Made by a program: the position numbers and the translations under genes. The notes under the pieces are model-generated. The model was not told where the DNA came from. It worked only from the letters and a program-made list of their open reading frames with translations, and ran no database searches. DNA of 5,451 bases from an uncultured Saprospiraceae bacterium. GTDB lineage: Bacteria; Bacteroidota; Bacteroidia; Chitinophagales; Saprospiraceae. Positions 1 to 5,182 of this stretch are shown piece by piece; positions within the stretch are counted from its first letter, which is position 1; each line of letters opens with the position of its first letter. The stretch spans positions 1-5,451 of the forward strand of contig CALGLY010000207.1 in NCBI GenBank assembly GCA_937959095.1. The letters run 5' to 3'.

Positions 1-801
1 CTCGAAAAGCGGCATGAGCTTAGTTGGAATGATGAATACTTGCTAGAGCAATCCGACTTTGTCTTCCATACAGCAGGACCATATTTCGAGTTGGGCGCAT
101 CTAGGTTGTCCGTAGCAAGTGAAAGTATTGCATTGACGTATAAGATTTTTGGAAATTTAGGTTTCGAAAAGACACCTTATATCATTGTGATTTCCAATCC
201 TGTTGATGTCATTACCTATCATACTTGGAAAGCTTCGGGTTTACCCGCCAACCACATTATCGGCACAGGAACTTTACTAGATACGATTCGTTTCGAATAT
301 TATTTAGCAGCCCATTTTCAAGTACCACTTACAAAAGTACGCAGCCTTGTGCTAGGCGAACACGGACGTTCGGCAGTACCGATTCTATCTCATACGCATA
401 TTGAAGGAGTAGATTTATCGCACCACAAAGGCTTGCTCGAAAAGGCGCAAGAAGATATGGTAGAAGCTGCTTACACTATTCGGAAAACGCAGGGCGCAAC
501 GATGTTTGGAGTGGCTACCTGTGGTATCGAAATCCTGAAAGCTCTCTTAGGTGAACTCAATATAGAAGCTCCACTAAGTGTTATTTTAAACGATAAGAAT
601 CGTGTAAAAATAGAACAAGGAACACTTGCGTTGAGTGTGCCAACAAGAATAGAACAAAACCAATTGATACAGCATTCTTTAGATAGCTTATGTATCAATG
701 AGATAGAACAATTGCGAGCATCTGCTAAAGTGATAGCAGAACACCTTCAAGTAAATATGTACGATGAATCAGCAGCTATAGACCTAGCTGCATTACTCTA
801 A
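1..801 (+). CDS. L-lactate/malate dehydrogenase family 2-hydroxyacid dehydrogenase, 5' end cut by window
   Basis: NAD-dependent cytosolic oxidoreductase of the LDH/MDH family, which interconverts 2-hydroxy and 2-oxo acids. The frame is open from base 1, so 266 residues are visible of a family length near 310; the missing part holds the GxGxxG dinucleotide motif. A TTG at 40 is only an internal Leu codon. Visible landmarks, counted from base 1, are NPVD (66-69), the LLDTIRF segment with D94 and R97 (D168 and R171 of LDH numbering), and GEHG with catalytic His at 121. R35 matches the substrate-loop Arg109. Two oddities stand out. The specificity position 102 (Gln in LDH, Arg in MDH) aligns with F29, and the usual Asp after GEHG is Arg (R123). 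The substrate therefore cannot be named as lactate or malate; another 2-hydroxyacid is possible. The family call is firm, the substrate is not. Confidence 0.93.
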   Translation, partial: LEKRHELSWNDEYLLEQSDFVFHTAGPYFELGASRLSVASESIALTYKIFGNLGFEKTPYIIVISNPVDVITYHTWKASGLPANHIIGTGTLLDTIRFEYYLAAHFQVPLTKVRSLVLGEHGRSAVPILSHTHIEGVDLSHHKGLLEKAQEDMVEAAYTIRKTQGATMFGVATCGIEILKALLGELNIEAPLSVILNDKNRVKIEQGTLALSVPTRIEQNQLIQHSLDSLCINEIEQLRASAKVIAEHLQVNMYDESAAIDLAALL

Positions 802-826
802 ATATAGAATCTAAGAAATTGTTTTC

Positions 827-888
827 ATTTGGTTTTTTGGGGTTATACAGGGCGCGGCGTTCCTTCGGGGATGTCGTTGCCCTTTTTT
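827..888 (+). repeat. 62-bp direct repeat, copy 1
   Basis: This segment matches 968-1029 at 60 of 62 bases with a fixed offset of 141. The unit has a T/G-rich leader (827-849), a long hairpin (850-882) and a T tract (883-888). The only differences are C853/T994 and G879/A1020, and these two positions face each other in the stem. It begins 25 bases after the dehydrogenase stop codon. The layout resembles the short intergenic palindromic repeats common in bacterial genomes, but I cannot assign it to a named family. Confidence 0.93.
850..888 (+). terminator. Rho-independent terminator within repeat copy 1
   Basis: The RNA folds as a 14-bp stem (850-863 with 868-882) with one bulged U at 878 and a TTCG loop (864-867) closed by C863-G868, the very stable cUUCGg tetraloop. 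Six T residues follow at once. The stem includes five G-U pairs (861/870, 859/872, 857/874, 854/877 and similar), which become A-C mismatches on the other strand. The structure is thus specific to + strand RNA, as expected for a terminator of the dehydrogenase gene ending at 801. Confidence 0.85.
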
Positions 889-967
889 GAAAAAAAAATG
901 CTTCTAACTGAACCATCGCCTAATAGATGCGTTTAAGAATATATAATAACTACTAAATACCACAAGA

Positions 968-1029
968 ATTTGGTTTTTTGGGGTTATACAGGGTGCGGCG
1001 TTCCTTCGGGGATGTCGTTACCCTTTTTT
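968..1029 (+). repeat. 62-bp direct repeat, copy 2
   Basis: Second copy of the unit at 827-888, with the same leader, hairpin and T tract. The spacer between the copies (889-967) is A/T-rich, shows no similarity to other parts of the window, and holds no credible ORF. Neither copy shows a clear target-site duplication, although both are followed within a few bases by ATGC. Confidence 0.93.
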
Positions 1030-1030
1030 T
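991..1030 (+). terminator. Second tandem terminator hairpin (repeat copy 2)
   Basis: Same fold as the hairpin at 850-882, shifted by 141 bases: stem 991-1004 with 1009-1023, TTCG loop at 1005-1008, bulged T at 1019, then seven T residues. The base pair C853-G879 of copy 1 is here T994-A1020, so pairing is kept by a double change. It may act as a backup terminator for the upstream gene or insulate the gene at 1151. Confidence 0.8.
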
Positions 1031-1107
1031 ATGCCTGCGAAGCTCCTGTCTAAAAAAAATCATCACCCGCACTGATTTTTATCATCTTTTCTCCTCCTCC
1101 ATGCCTG

Positions 1108-1115
1108 TATCTTTG
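1108..1115 (+). promoter_or_regulatory. Bacteroidota-type -7 box (TATCTTTG)
   Basis: TATCTTTG fits the TAnnTTTG -7 element of Bacteroidota primary sigma promoters. It lies 35 bases before the ATG at 1151 and downstream of the second repeat hairpin, so it is well placed to start a short leader for that gene. No clear TTG -33 element is present at the usual spacing; only a TTTT at 1087-1090 is near. Prediction from motif and position only. Confidence 0.55.
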
Positions 1116-1150
1116 AATTGTAATTAGTTGATAATCAAAATTGATACATC

Positions 1151-1378
1151 ATGAAAGTAGAATTATTTAACTTAGCAATTGATACCCTATTTATTCGATA
1201 TAACTTAATGATTGCCTTAGTAGTACTAGGAGTCGTAACAGGCTGGTATTGGGTAGCTGCTTTAGCATTACCTCTTTTCTTGACTTGTATTACAGGTATG
1301 AAAATTACAAGAACAGTGACCGAAGAAGCGAAAACAAGCAGAATGAATACTCTAAAACGCCAACGAATAGCGGCTTAA
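1151..1378 (+). CDS. Small two-helix inner-membrane protein, unknown function
   Basis: A 75-residue protein with ATG start. Two hydrophobic segments are visible, roughly residues 17-33 and 35-52, the first carrying GVVTGWYW at its end and the second ending in ITGMKIT. A basic, polar cytoplasmic-type tail follows (residues 53-75, with KTSRMNTLKRQR). The pattern of two short helices around a Trp-rich turn with a Thr-Gly after the second helix recalls DUF2892-type small membrane proteins, but this is only a resemblance. The gene stands alone, with its own promoter-like box at 1108-1115 and a strong terminator at 1419-1455, which supports a real monocistronic gene. No Shine-Dalgarno is evident, as is usual in Bacteroidota. 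I cannot give it a function. Confidence 0.82.
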   Translation: MKVELFNLAIDTLFIRYNLMIALVVLGVVTGWYWVAALALPLFLTCITGMKITRTVTEEAKTSRMNTLKRQRIAA

Positions 1379-1418
1379 TAAGTAATAGTAGTAGTTCTAG
1401 GATATAATGCAGTGTGTT

Positions 1419-1455
1419 TGAGGCATTGGTTTGATAATCAATGCCTCATTTTTTT
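1419..1455 (+). terminator. Rho-independent terminator after the small membrane protein
   Basis: Perfect 10-bp inverted repeat TGAGGCATTG (1419-1428) and CAATGCCTCA (1439-1448). It can extend inwards by three more pairs including one G-U, and is followed by seven T residues (1449-1455). It begins 40 bases after the stop codon of the gene at 1151-1378. The A tract needed for efficient termination of the opposing strand is missing, so it acts mainly on + strand transcripts. Confidence 0.92.
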
Positions 1456-1486
1456 AGGAAAAAAATAGGAATCCGCCCAAAAGTGG

Positions 1487-1500
1487 TGAGTGCGCACTCA
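1487..1500. other. 14-bp perfect palindrome TGAGTGCGCACTCA
   Basis: A perfect dyad between the ends of two converging genes. As RNA it could form only a 5-bp stem with a GCGC loop, so it is not a good terminator. It looks like a dimeric protein-binding site, yet it lies in a 3'-3' intergenic region where no promoter is expected. Role unknown; a chance occurrence is possible. Confidence 0.4.
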
Positions 1501-1521
1501 GGAAAAAGAAAGTAGGAACAA

Positions 1522-1550
1522 TTGGGCAGACAAATTTAGTGCCTGCCCAA
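1522..1550 (-). terminator. Terminator-like hairpin after the secreted protein gene
   Basis: Perfect 8-bp inverted repeat TTGGGCAG (1522-1529) and CTGCCCAA (1543-1550) with a 13-base loop, beginning 13 bases after the stop codon of the - strand gene. On the - strand it is followed by T-rich but interrupted sequence (1500-1521), so the U tract is weak. A GCCCAA at 1475-1480 could pair with the 1522-1527 arm instead. Confidence 0.5.
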
Positions 1551-1562
1551 GCACAACGAATT

Positions 1563-2033
1563 CTACTTTAATTTTATAGGTTTCGTGTAGTCATAAATTT
1601 CTGGTTTTGGACTGATGTTATTGGCAAATAAATCCATCTGAAATGCACGTTCGCTCATTTCTGTGATACTGAATCCATTCCAAAATCCATCACCTGTATT
1701 GAGTGCAATTCTGAAATAATAGTCTTGCCCTTTTTCAAAGCTGATTTGTACAGGTAAGTCGTTTACTTCTGTATTACGAAAAAAATTGATTTGCTCGTTT
1801 TCTGTGACAAGTACGATATAATCTTGACTTTTCAGCTTTATAGGTTCTTCTTGTAGACTTGTATGTAAACGGTAGGCAAGTAAATTCGCTGGAGTATAGA
1901 CCAAGTGAATACGTACTTTGTCCGCATAGTCTGTATCCATTGAAGGAAACTCGAAAGCAAATGTACTAGCCGTCTGTGCATACATTGCTACAGAAAAAGT
2001 AAAAAATGCTATTACCAAAAGAAAATTTTTCAT
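1563..2033 (-). CDS. Secreted protein of unknown function (weakly DUF2846-like)
   Basis: A 156-residue protein with ATG start and a clear signal peptide: a Lys after Met, a hydrophobic core to about residue 18, and probable cleavage after MYAQ (residue 20). The mature part is rich in alternating hydrophobic residues, as in a beta sandwich. Around residues 96-109 it reads QISFEKGQDYYFRI, followed by FSITEMSERA at 121-130. This order (a strand, a Gly before a YY-x-R strand, then a short Glu-rich strand) is like DUF2846-type proteins, which are periplasmic or surface beta domains of unknown role. The likeness is weak. A TATTTTTG box lies about 110 bases upstream on the same strand (2144-2151). 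The gene converges on 1151-1378 and has no operon partner. Likely periplasmic or exported. Confidence 0.82.
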   Translation of the reverse strand: MKNFLLVIAFFTFSVAMYAQTASTFAFEFPSMDTDYADKVRIHLVYTPANLLAYRLHTSLQEEPIKLKSQDYIVLVTENEQINFFRNTEVNDLPVQISFEKGQDYYFRIALNTGDGFWNGFSITEMSERAFQMDLFANNISPKPEIYDYTKPIKLK

Positions 2034-2389
2034 AGGTCCGTAATTTTAATGAAATAATCTTTATCCTAATAGTACGTTTGAAAGTCTTATTCGGTTCGAG
2101 GATGTAGGAATCGAGCGAAGTAGGTACTTGCTAAGGCAACATACAAAAATATCTAGCCTAAAAAGGTCTAGTTTATTCTTGCATATTGCCTAAAACGCCC
2201 ACTAGTAGAATCGTAATAGAACTCAATAGTGCATCATAATATCCATAATAAAACAACTGTGCGCCTCTGTCGGAATGATGAATCAAGATAAGCAGGATTG
2301 CTTTAAGTATTTAAACGTATGGGTTGATGCACTAGGCTTCTCTTTCTCTTCTTAATTCGTAACAAGTCTAATAAAAAAAATAGTACACA
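2034..2389. other. Intergenic region without a convincing gene
   Basis: This region separates the divergent genes at 1563-2033 and 2390-2647 and should hold both promoters. I see one TAnnTTTG box for the - strand gene (TATTTTTG, 2151 to 2144) and none for the + strand gene. An imperfect hairpin lies at 2090-2119: TTCG pairs with CGAA and TCGA with TCGA, with a small internal loop between the two stems. It has no U tract. A 26-codon ORF at 2275-2355 on the + strand ends 34 bases before the next gene but has nothing to support it. Confidence 0.5.
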
Positions 2390-2647
2390 ATGATACATAC
2401 TTATGCAATAGAAGGAATGAAGGATAATAATTGTGCAGAAGCTATAGCAACGCGCCTTGCACAACACCCAAAGGTCATGGAGGTAAAGGTTTCCTTAGAA
2501 AAGTATAATGCTACTGTGGATATGAAAGAGCATATTCCTACGGAAGAGCTTCAACTGCTCTTAGCACCTGAAAGGGAATACCAGATTCTACAAGCAAATG
2601 CACCAGTCATGCCGTTAGAGGATGCGATCAGTTTATTAATTGATTAA
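2390..2647 (+). CDS. Heavy-metal-associated (HMA)-like domain protein with incomplete metal site
   Basis: An 85-residue soluble protein with ATG start. The first 70 residues follow the beta-alpha-beta-beta-alpha-beta layout of HMA copper-chaperone domains: strand HTYAIEGM, helix CAEAIATRLAQHP, strand MEVKVSLEKYNATVDM, helix TEELQLLLA, strand EYQIL. The family motif G-M-x-C-x-x-C is here G9-M10-K11-D12-N13-N14-C15, so the first Cys is Asp and only C15 remains. Ordinary Cu(I) binding by two thiols is therefore not expected. The domain may bind metal differently, need a partner, or have become a structural or protein-contact module. The last 15 residues are an extra tail with a short helix. No P-type ATPase or copper regulator is nearby. 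A hairpin at 2671-2703 ends the transcript. Confidence 0.8.
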   Translation: MIHTYAIEGMKDNNCAEAIATRLAQHPKVMEVKVSLEKYNATVDMKEHIPTEELQLLLAPEREYQILQANAPVMPLEDAISLLID

Positions 2648-2670
2648 GAAAAGAAGAAGTGGATATAATA

Positions 2671-2703
2671 TAGGGCAAACAAATTTTTGATTTGTTTGCC
2701 CTA
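2671..2703. terminator. Shared hairpin terminator between converging genes
   Basis: Perfect 13-bp inverted repeat at 2671-2683 and 2691-2703 (arm TAGGGCAAACAAA) with a 7-base loop. It lies 23 bases after the stop of the HMA-like gene (+) and 25 bases after the stop of the CPBP gene (-), so it can serve both. Neither side has a long T tract, so its efficiency is uncertain. Confidence 0.7.
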
Positions 2704-2728
2704 ATCTATTAAGAAATTTAAGTCTATT

Positions 2729-3514
2729 CTATTTTCGCATCAATTGCCAAGCCGCTAAACTCACAAATAGGATATAGAAAATGTTATCCACCGTAGGAGC
2801 AAGAAACCAAGCAGAAGCATATTCTAGACAGAGAAAATCCTCCAAGAAAAGCGTGTTTACAACAGCCGTAGCCATAGTGTGTAGAATAACGGTTGACCAA
2901 ACACTTCCACTTCGCAGACGTACTTCGCCATAAATGAAGGCTGTGACAATGGTTCCAATAAAAAAGAAAGGGAGATAAACGTACCAATCCAAATCGTGAT
3001 AGACTTTCGTGATGACATCAAGATAAGGCAAATGCCAAATTGCCCAAACTATTCCTACAACTAAGTGATTTTGAAAACGCGAAAAGCCCGCTTCTTGCAA
3101 AGAAGGAGTAAGGTAGCCGCGCCATGCAAATTCTTCAACTATGCTTTTAATGAAACTGCCAGGTATTGCTACTAAAATAGCGGCAAAAATAGCAGAATAG
3201 GTGTAAGGTTTCAATAGACTTAATGAGCCAATATCTTGACCAAGTGCTATCAATATTAAGCTAAGTAATGGAAAAAATAGGAAGGCAAAAACATACCAAT
3301 GCGAACTTGCTTTGAGATTCAAATGAAGACCTATTTTACTTTTTTCCTTCCTTACATAACGGAAAAGAAGCATCAGAAGTAAGGGCGTAATGAACCAAAG
3401 CATTTGTCCTAGAGTAGGAGTTCTTAAATCAATATCCCAGCCGTCTATGTAGCGAAAAAACAGACCTGCTATCGTGAAGAGGAGGGTGTATAAACCAAGT
3501 CGTTGGATATTCAT
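2729..3514 (-). CDS. CPBP family intramembrane glutamic endopeptidase (CAAX protease-like)
   Basis: A 261-residue membrane protein with ATG start and about seven to eight hydrophobic segments. The CPBP signature is clear: EExxxR is at residues 127-132 (IVEEFAWRGYL), and the second motif is W157xxxH161 (VWAIWHLPY). The third His is H212 (VILHTMATAVVN); the usual HxxxN is here HxxxT, with an Asn only at 220. The paired Glu, Arg and His residues form the active site of Rce1/CPBP intramembrane proteases. Bacterial members process bacteriocins, give self-immunity or cut membrane anchors; no bacteriocin gene is seen here, so the substrate is unknown. It is the last gene of a probable three-gene unit, 31 bases after the four-helix protein at 3546-3956, and ends at the hairpin 2671-2703. 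Confidence 0.9.
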   Translation of the reverse strand: MNIQRLGLYTLLFTIAGLFFRYIDGWDIDLRTPTLGQMLWFITPLLLMLLFRYVRKEKSKIGLHLNLKASSHWYVFAFLFFPLLSLILIALGQDIGSLSLLKPYTYSAIFAAILVAIPGSFIKSIVEEFAWRGYLTPSLQEAGFSRFQNHLVVGIVWAIWHLPYLDVITKVYHDLDWYVYLPFFFIGTIVTAFIYGEVRLRSGSVWSTVILHTMATAVVNTLFLEDFLCLEYASAWFLAPTVDNIFYILFVSLAAWQLMRK

Positions 3515-3545
3515 CTTGTTCGATTTTTTTTTAGATAAAATTAGT

Positions 3546-3956
3546 CTATGACGATTGATTACTCATAGATAAGCCCGCTACCCCTGCACTAAGCAAGACT
3601 TCTGCAATCCCAATACCGATAAAAAGTGGCTGGAAAATATGATTAAATCCCACCATATAGACTTGAACACCCATCCATGCCAATAAAGTCGTACCCAAAA
3701 CTAAGCCTAGAAAACCTGCGTATTGATGATTGGTAAAAGAAAATGCAGAGGCTATAATATTACAAATACCATTTACTGCTAATAGCATTAGCCCTGGAAG
3801 TAAATAGTTTTGGAAAGGCGTATTTTTTAGCATTTCCGTAGTCAGACCTAGTAAACTTCCATCTGTATTTAGGAGCATAGCAGCACCTGATATAAATGCA
3901 CCAATACCCACAAAAACTTGTAAGACACCCAAAGAGATATATTTATCGTTTTTCAT
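3546..3956 (-). CDS. Four-helix integral membrane protein, unknown function
   Basis: A 136-residue protein with ATG start, predicted from hydrophobicity to span the inner membrane four times: about residues 8-29, 51-73, 79-101 and 105-130. Likely conserved features are P54-G55 and V61-N62-G63 in the second helix, W94 and Q98 in the third, and Q109-P110 in the loop before the fourth. Polar residues inside helices (N62, N66, Q98) suggest packing or a small channel rather than a simple anchor. I recognise the general style of a small conserved bacterial membrane family but cannot name it. It lies 12 bases after the SRPBCC gene and 31 bases before the CPBP protease gene, so the three are probably co-transcribed. 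The N-terminus is short and basic, which suggests a cytoplasmic start. Confidence 0.82.
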   Translation of the reverse strand: MKNDKYISLGVLQVFVGIGAFISGAAMLLNTDGSLLGLTTEMLKNTPFQNYLLPGLMLLAVNGICNIIASAFSFTNHQYAGFLGLVLGTTLLAWMGVQVYMVGFNHIFQPLFIGIGIAEVLLSAGVAGLSMSNQSS

Positions 3957-3968
3957 GATGTTTCGTTT

Positions 3969-4499
3969 TTATTCTGGCTTCAAATTATTGTACCATTCCA
4001 ACTTTTTGCGATTTGCAAGGATTTGTTGAAATCGGGCTTCTGCTTCTACTTTTACGCGCTGCATTTCTTCGCGATAAATGTCGAAAAAATCCCATTTGTA
4101 AGGTAAGTACATCTTGGTTTGTATATAAATCTGATAGTCTGTCACAAAGGAATTAATGCCTTCCGTCGTCAGTATGGAAATACCTTTGTTTTGCTCGAAA
4201 TCTTCCATCTGTACCATTTCGTTTTCCACGAATTGTGTCACCATCCAAGTGGAAGTGAAGCTATGCCCTTTGAATGTACCTGTAGATTTCCAAGCCACGC
4301 CCAAACCCTTTTTTTGTTCTGATACAATTTCGACTTCCTTGTGTAGCATTGGCAGCAATTCATCGTAGGATTCATAGTCTGTAATGACCTCAAAGACAAC
4401 CGAAGAAGGTGCCTCAATCAAGATGGAGTCCTGAAAAATGACCTGCGTGCAGCCTGTACAAAGTCCCACTAAAAACAAGAGTATGCTGTAAGTTTTCAT
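3969..4499 (-). CDS. Exported SRPBCC (START-like) domain protein
   Basis: A 176-residue protein. I start it at the ATG at 4499, because the longer frame to 4523 begins with TTG and adds eight polar residues ahead of a good signal sequence (MKTYSILLFLVGLCTGC). The Cys at residue 17 may be a lipid anchor, but position -3 is Cys instead of Leu, so the lipobox is weak. From about residue 24 the sequence fits the SRPBCC/polyketide-cyclase fold: strand SILIEAPSSVVFEVITDYESYDELLP, then crossing strands (STGTFKGHSFTSTWMV, MVQMEDFE, FVTDYQIYIQTKMYL) and a long C-terminal helix (EEMQRVKVEAEARFQQIL). SRPBCC domains bind hydrophobic ligands in a deep pocket. An exported one next to two membrane proteins suggests lipid or small-molecule handling at the membrane; this is inference. 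It is the first gene of the unit, 12 bases before 3546-3956. Confidence 0.85.
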   Translation of the reverse strand: MKTYSILLFLVGLCTGCTQVIFQDSILIEAPSSVVFEVITDYESYDELLPMLHKEVEIVSEQKKGLGVAWKSTGTFKGHSFTSTWMVTQFVENEMVQMEDFEQNKGISILTTEGINSFVTDYQIYIQTKMYLPYKWDFFDIYREEMQRVKVEAEARFQQILANRKKLEWYNNLKPE

Positions 4500-4535
4500 G
4501 GCTAAAAATTTTGCTGAATACAAGACATTGTTTAC

Positions 4536-5088
4536 TTACAATTCTGGGAAGCGATATGATATAGCAACGATAATAGGAATATGAATTTCATTGCCTACGT
4601 TATTATTATTTAGCATTGGTTTATAGGGGCGGGGATATGCCATTTTGGGCGGCGGTTTGTTTCTTACCGACAGATAATCCAAGAGTAGGTAGCGCGTAAT
4701 TCCAACCTTTATCTGTGACTGTAAACACATCAGGATTATTAAAATTAAGGACTTCACCATCAGGATTTTGATAGAGCCAACCTAGACCTAGAGCGAGGTC
4801 AACATGATAAGATGTAGTCATATTTCTTCTTAGAATGATTTCAGGTAAAAATATCCAATTTCGATTATGCTGCCTATGACGATAATAAATGAAGTTGGTT
4901 TTGAGTAGCAGTTGATTTTGTTTTTCATTTAAGCCAAATTCACTAAAAATGACGATGCCAGGTTGTGTGAAGCGTTCCCCGAAATAACCTATACCAATAG
5001 ACATAGTAGGACGATTTGGGGAATCAATCTGACCAAATCCAAGGAAAGAAAACCCTAAAAATACGAGAGTTGTGATAAGCGTTTTCAT
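4536..5088 (-). pseudogene. Outer-membrane-type beta-barrel protein gene with a +1 frameshift near 4659
   Basis: The frame from ATG 5088 codes for a signal peptide (MKTLITTLVFLGFSFLGFGQ) and beta-rich sequence with alternating strands (SIGIGYFGERF, NQLLLKTNFIYYRH, HVDLALGLGWLYQN). It stops at 4621 after a low-complexity tail (residues 144-155). The neighbouring frame, read from 4658 to the stop at 4536, continues with a Pro-rich segment, NNNN and then GNEIHIPIIVAISYRFPEL, a classic C-terminal barrel strand ending near Phe. Skipping base 4659 (C on the - strand) joins residues 1-143 to these 40 residues, giving an intact product of about 183 residues. The break is either a real mutation or a sequencing error in GAAACAAACC; a programmed shift is less likely. 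The function of the barrel is unknown. Its start codon is 17 bases after a terminator tract. Confidence 0.75.
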
Positions 5089-5105
5089 AATCTATGATTT
5101 TTGAT

Positions 5106-5145
5106 AAAAAAAACGCAGAGGTATAGTTCTACTAACCTCCACGTT
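5106..5145 (-). terminator. Rho-independent terminator after the flavodoxin-like gene, in front of the barrel gene
   Basis: On the - strand the arms 5145-5135 and 5122-5112 form 11 pairs (two of them G-U), and 5134-5131 pairs with 5127-5124 to make 15 pairs in all. There is one bulge (5123) and an AGA loop. Eight T residues run through 5113-5106, the first two within the stem. It starts 37 bases after the stop of the gene at 5183-5451 and ends 17 bases before the barrel ATG. Confidence 0.87.
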
Positions 5146-5146
5146 C

Positions 5147-5154
5147 CAAATTTA
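5147..5154 (-). promoter_or_regulatory. Possible -7 box (TAAATTTG) upstream of the barrel gene
   Basis: TAAATTTG on the - strand matches the Bacteroidota TAnnTTTG element and lies 58 bases before the barrel start codon at 5088. No TTG at the -33 position was seen. If used, transcription would start at about 5141, inside the terminator hairpin at 5106-5145, which would shape the leader of this gene. Motif-only evidence. Confidence 0.4.
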
Positions 5155-5182
5155 AGCACCCATAAGAGGTTCTAATCCCGAC

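Noticed and set aside
471..698. - strand ORF opposite the dehydrogenase gene
   Set aside because: Antisense shadow of a strongly conserved coding region.
827..1030. Possible integron attC-like sites, because the repeats are bulged hairpins
   Set aside because: The GTTRRRY/RYYYAAC ends of attC are missing and the T tract fits a terminator better.
827..1030. CRISPR array
   Set aside because: Only two units, of 62 bp and 79 bp apart, with a strong terminator fold; the size and spacing do not fit an array.
2275..2355. 26-codon ORF (MMNQDKQDCFKYLN...) in the large intergenic gap
   Set aside because: Too short, no promoter or ribosome site, no recognisable features; chance is sufficient.
2784..2987. 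- strand ORF overlapping the CPBP gene in another frame
   Set aside because: Its product is Ser/Cys/His-rich with no domain logic and lies fully inside the CPBP coding region, whose motifs are clear.
4119..4368. Two + strand ORFs opposite the SRPBCC gene
   Set aside because: They are antisense shadows of a well-supported gene, have odd Cys/His/Phe-rich composition and no upstream signals.
4500..4523. TTG start for the SRPBCC protein eight codons upstream
   Set aside because: The ATG at 4499 begins a standard signal peptide, whereas the extra residues would put a polar stretch before it.
4527..4542. Inverted repeat ATTGT...ACAAT at the end of the barrel gene as a terminator
   Set aside because: The stem is only 5 bp, A/T-rich and has no T tract.
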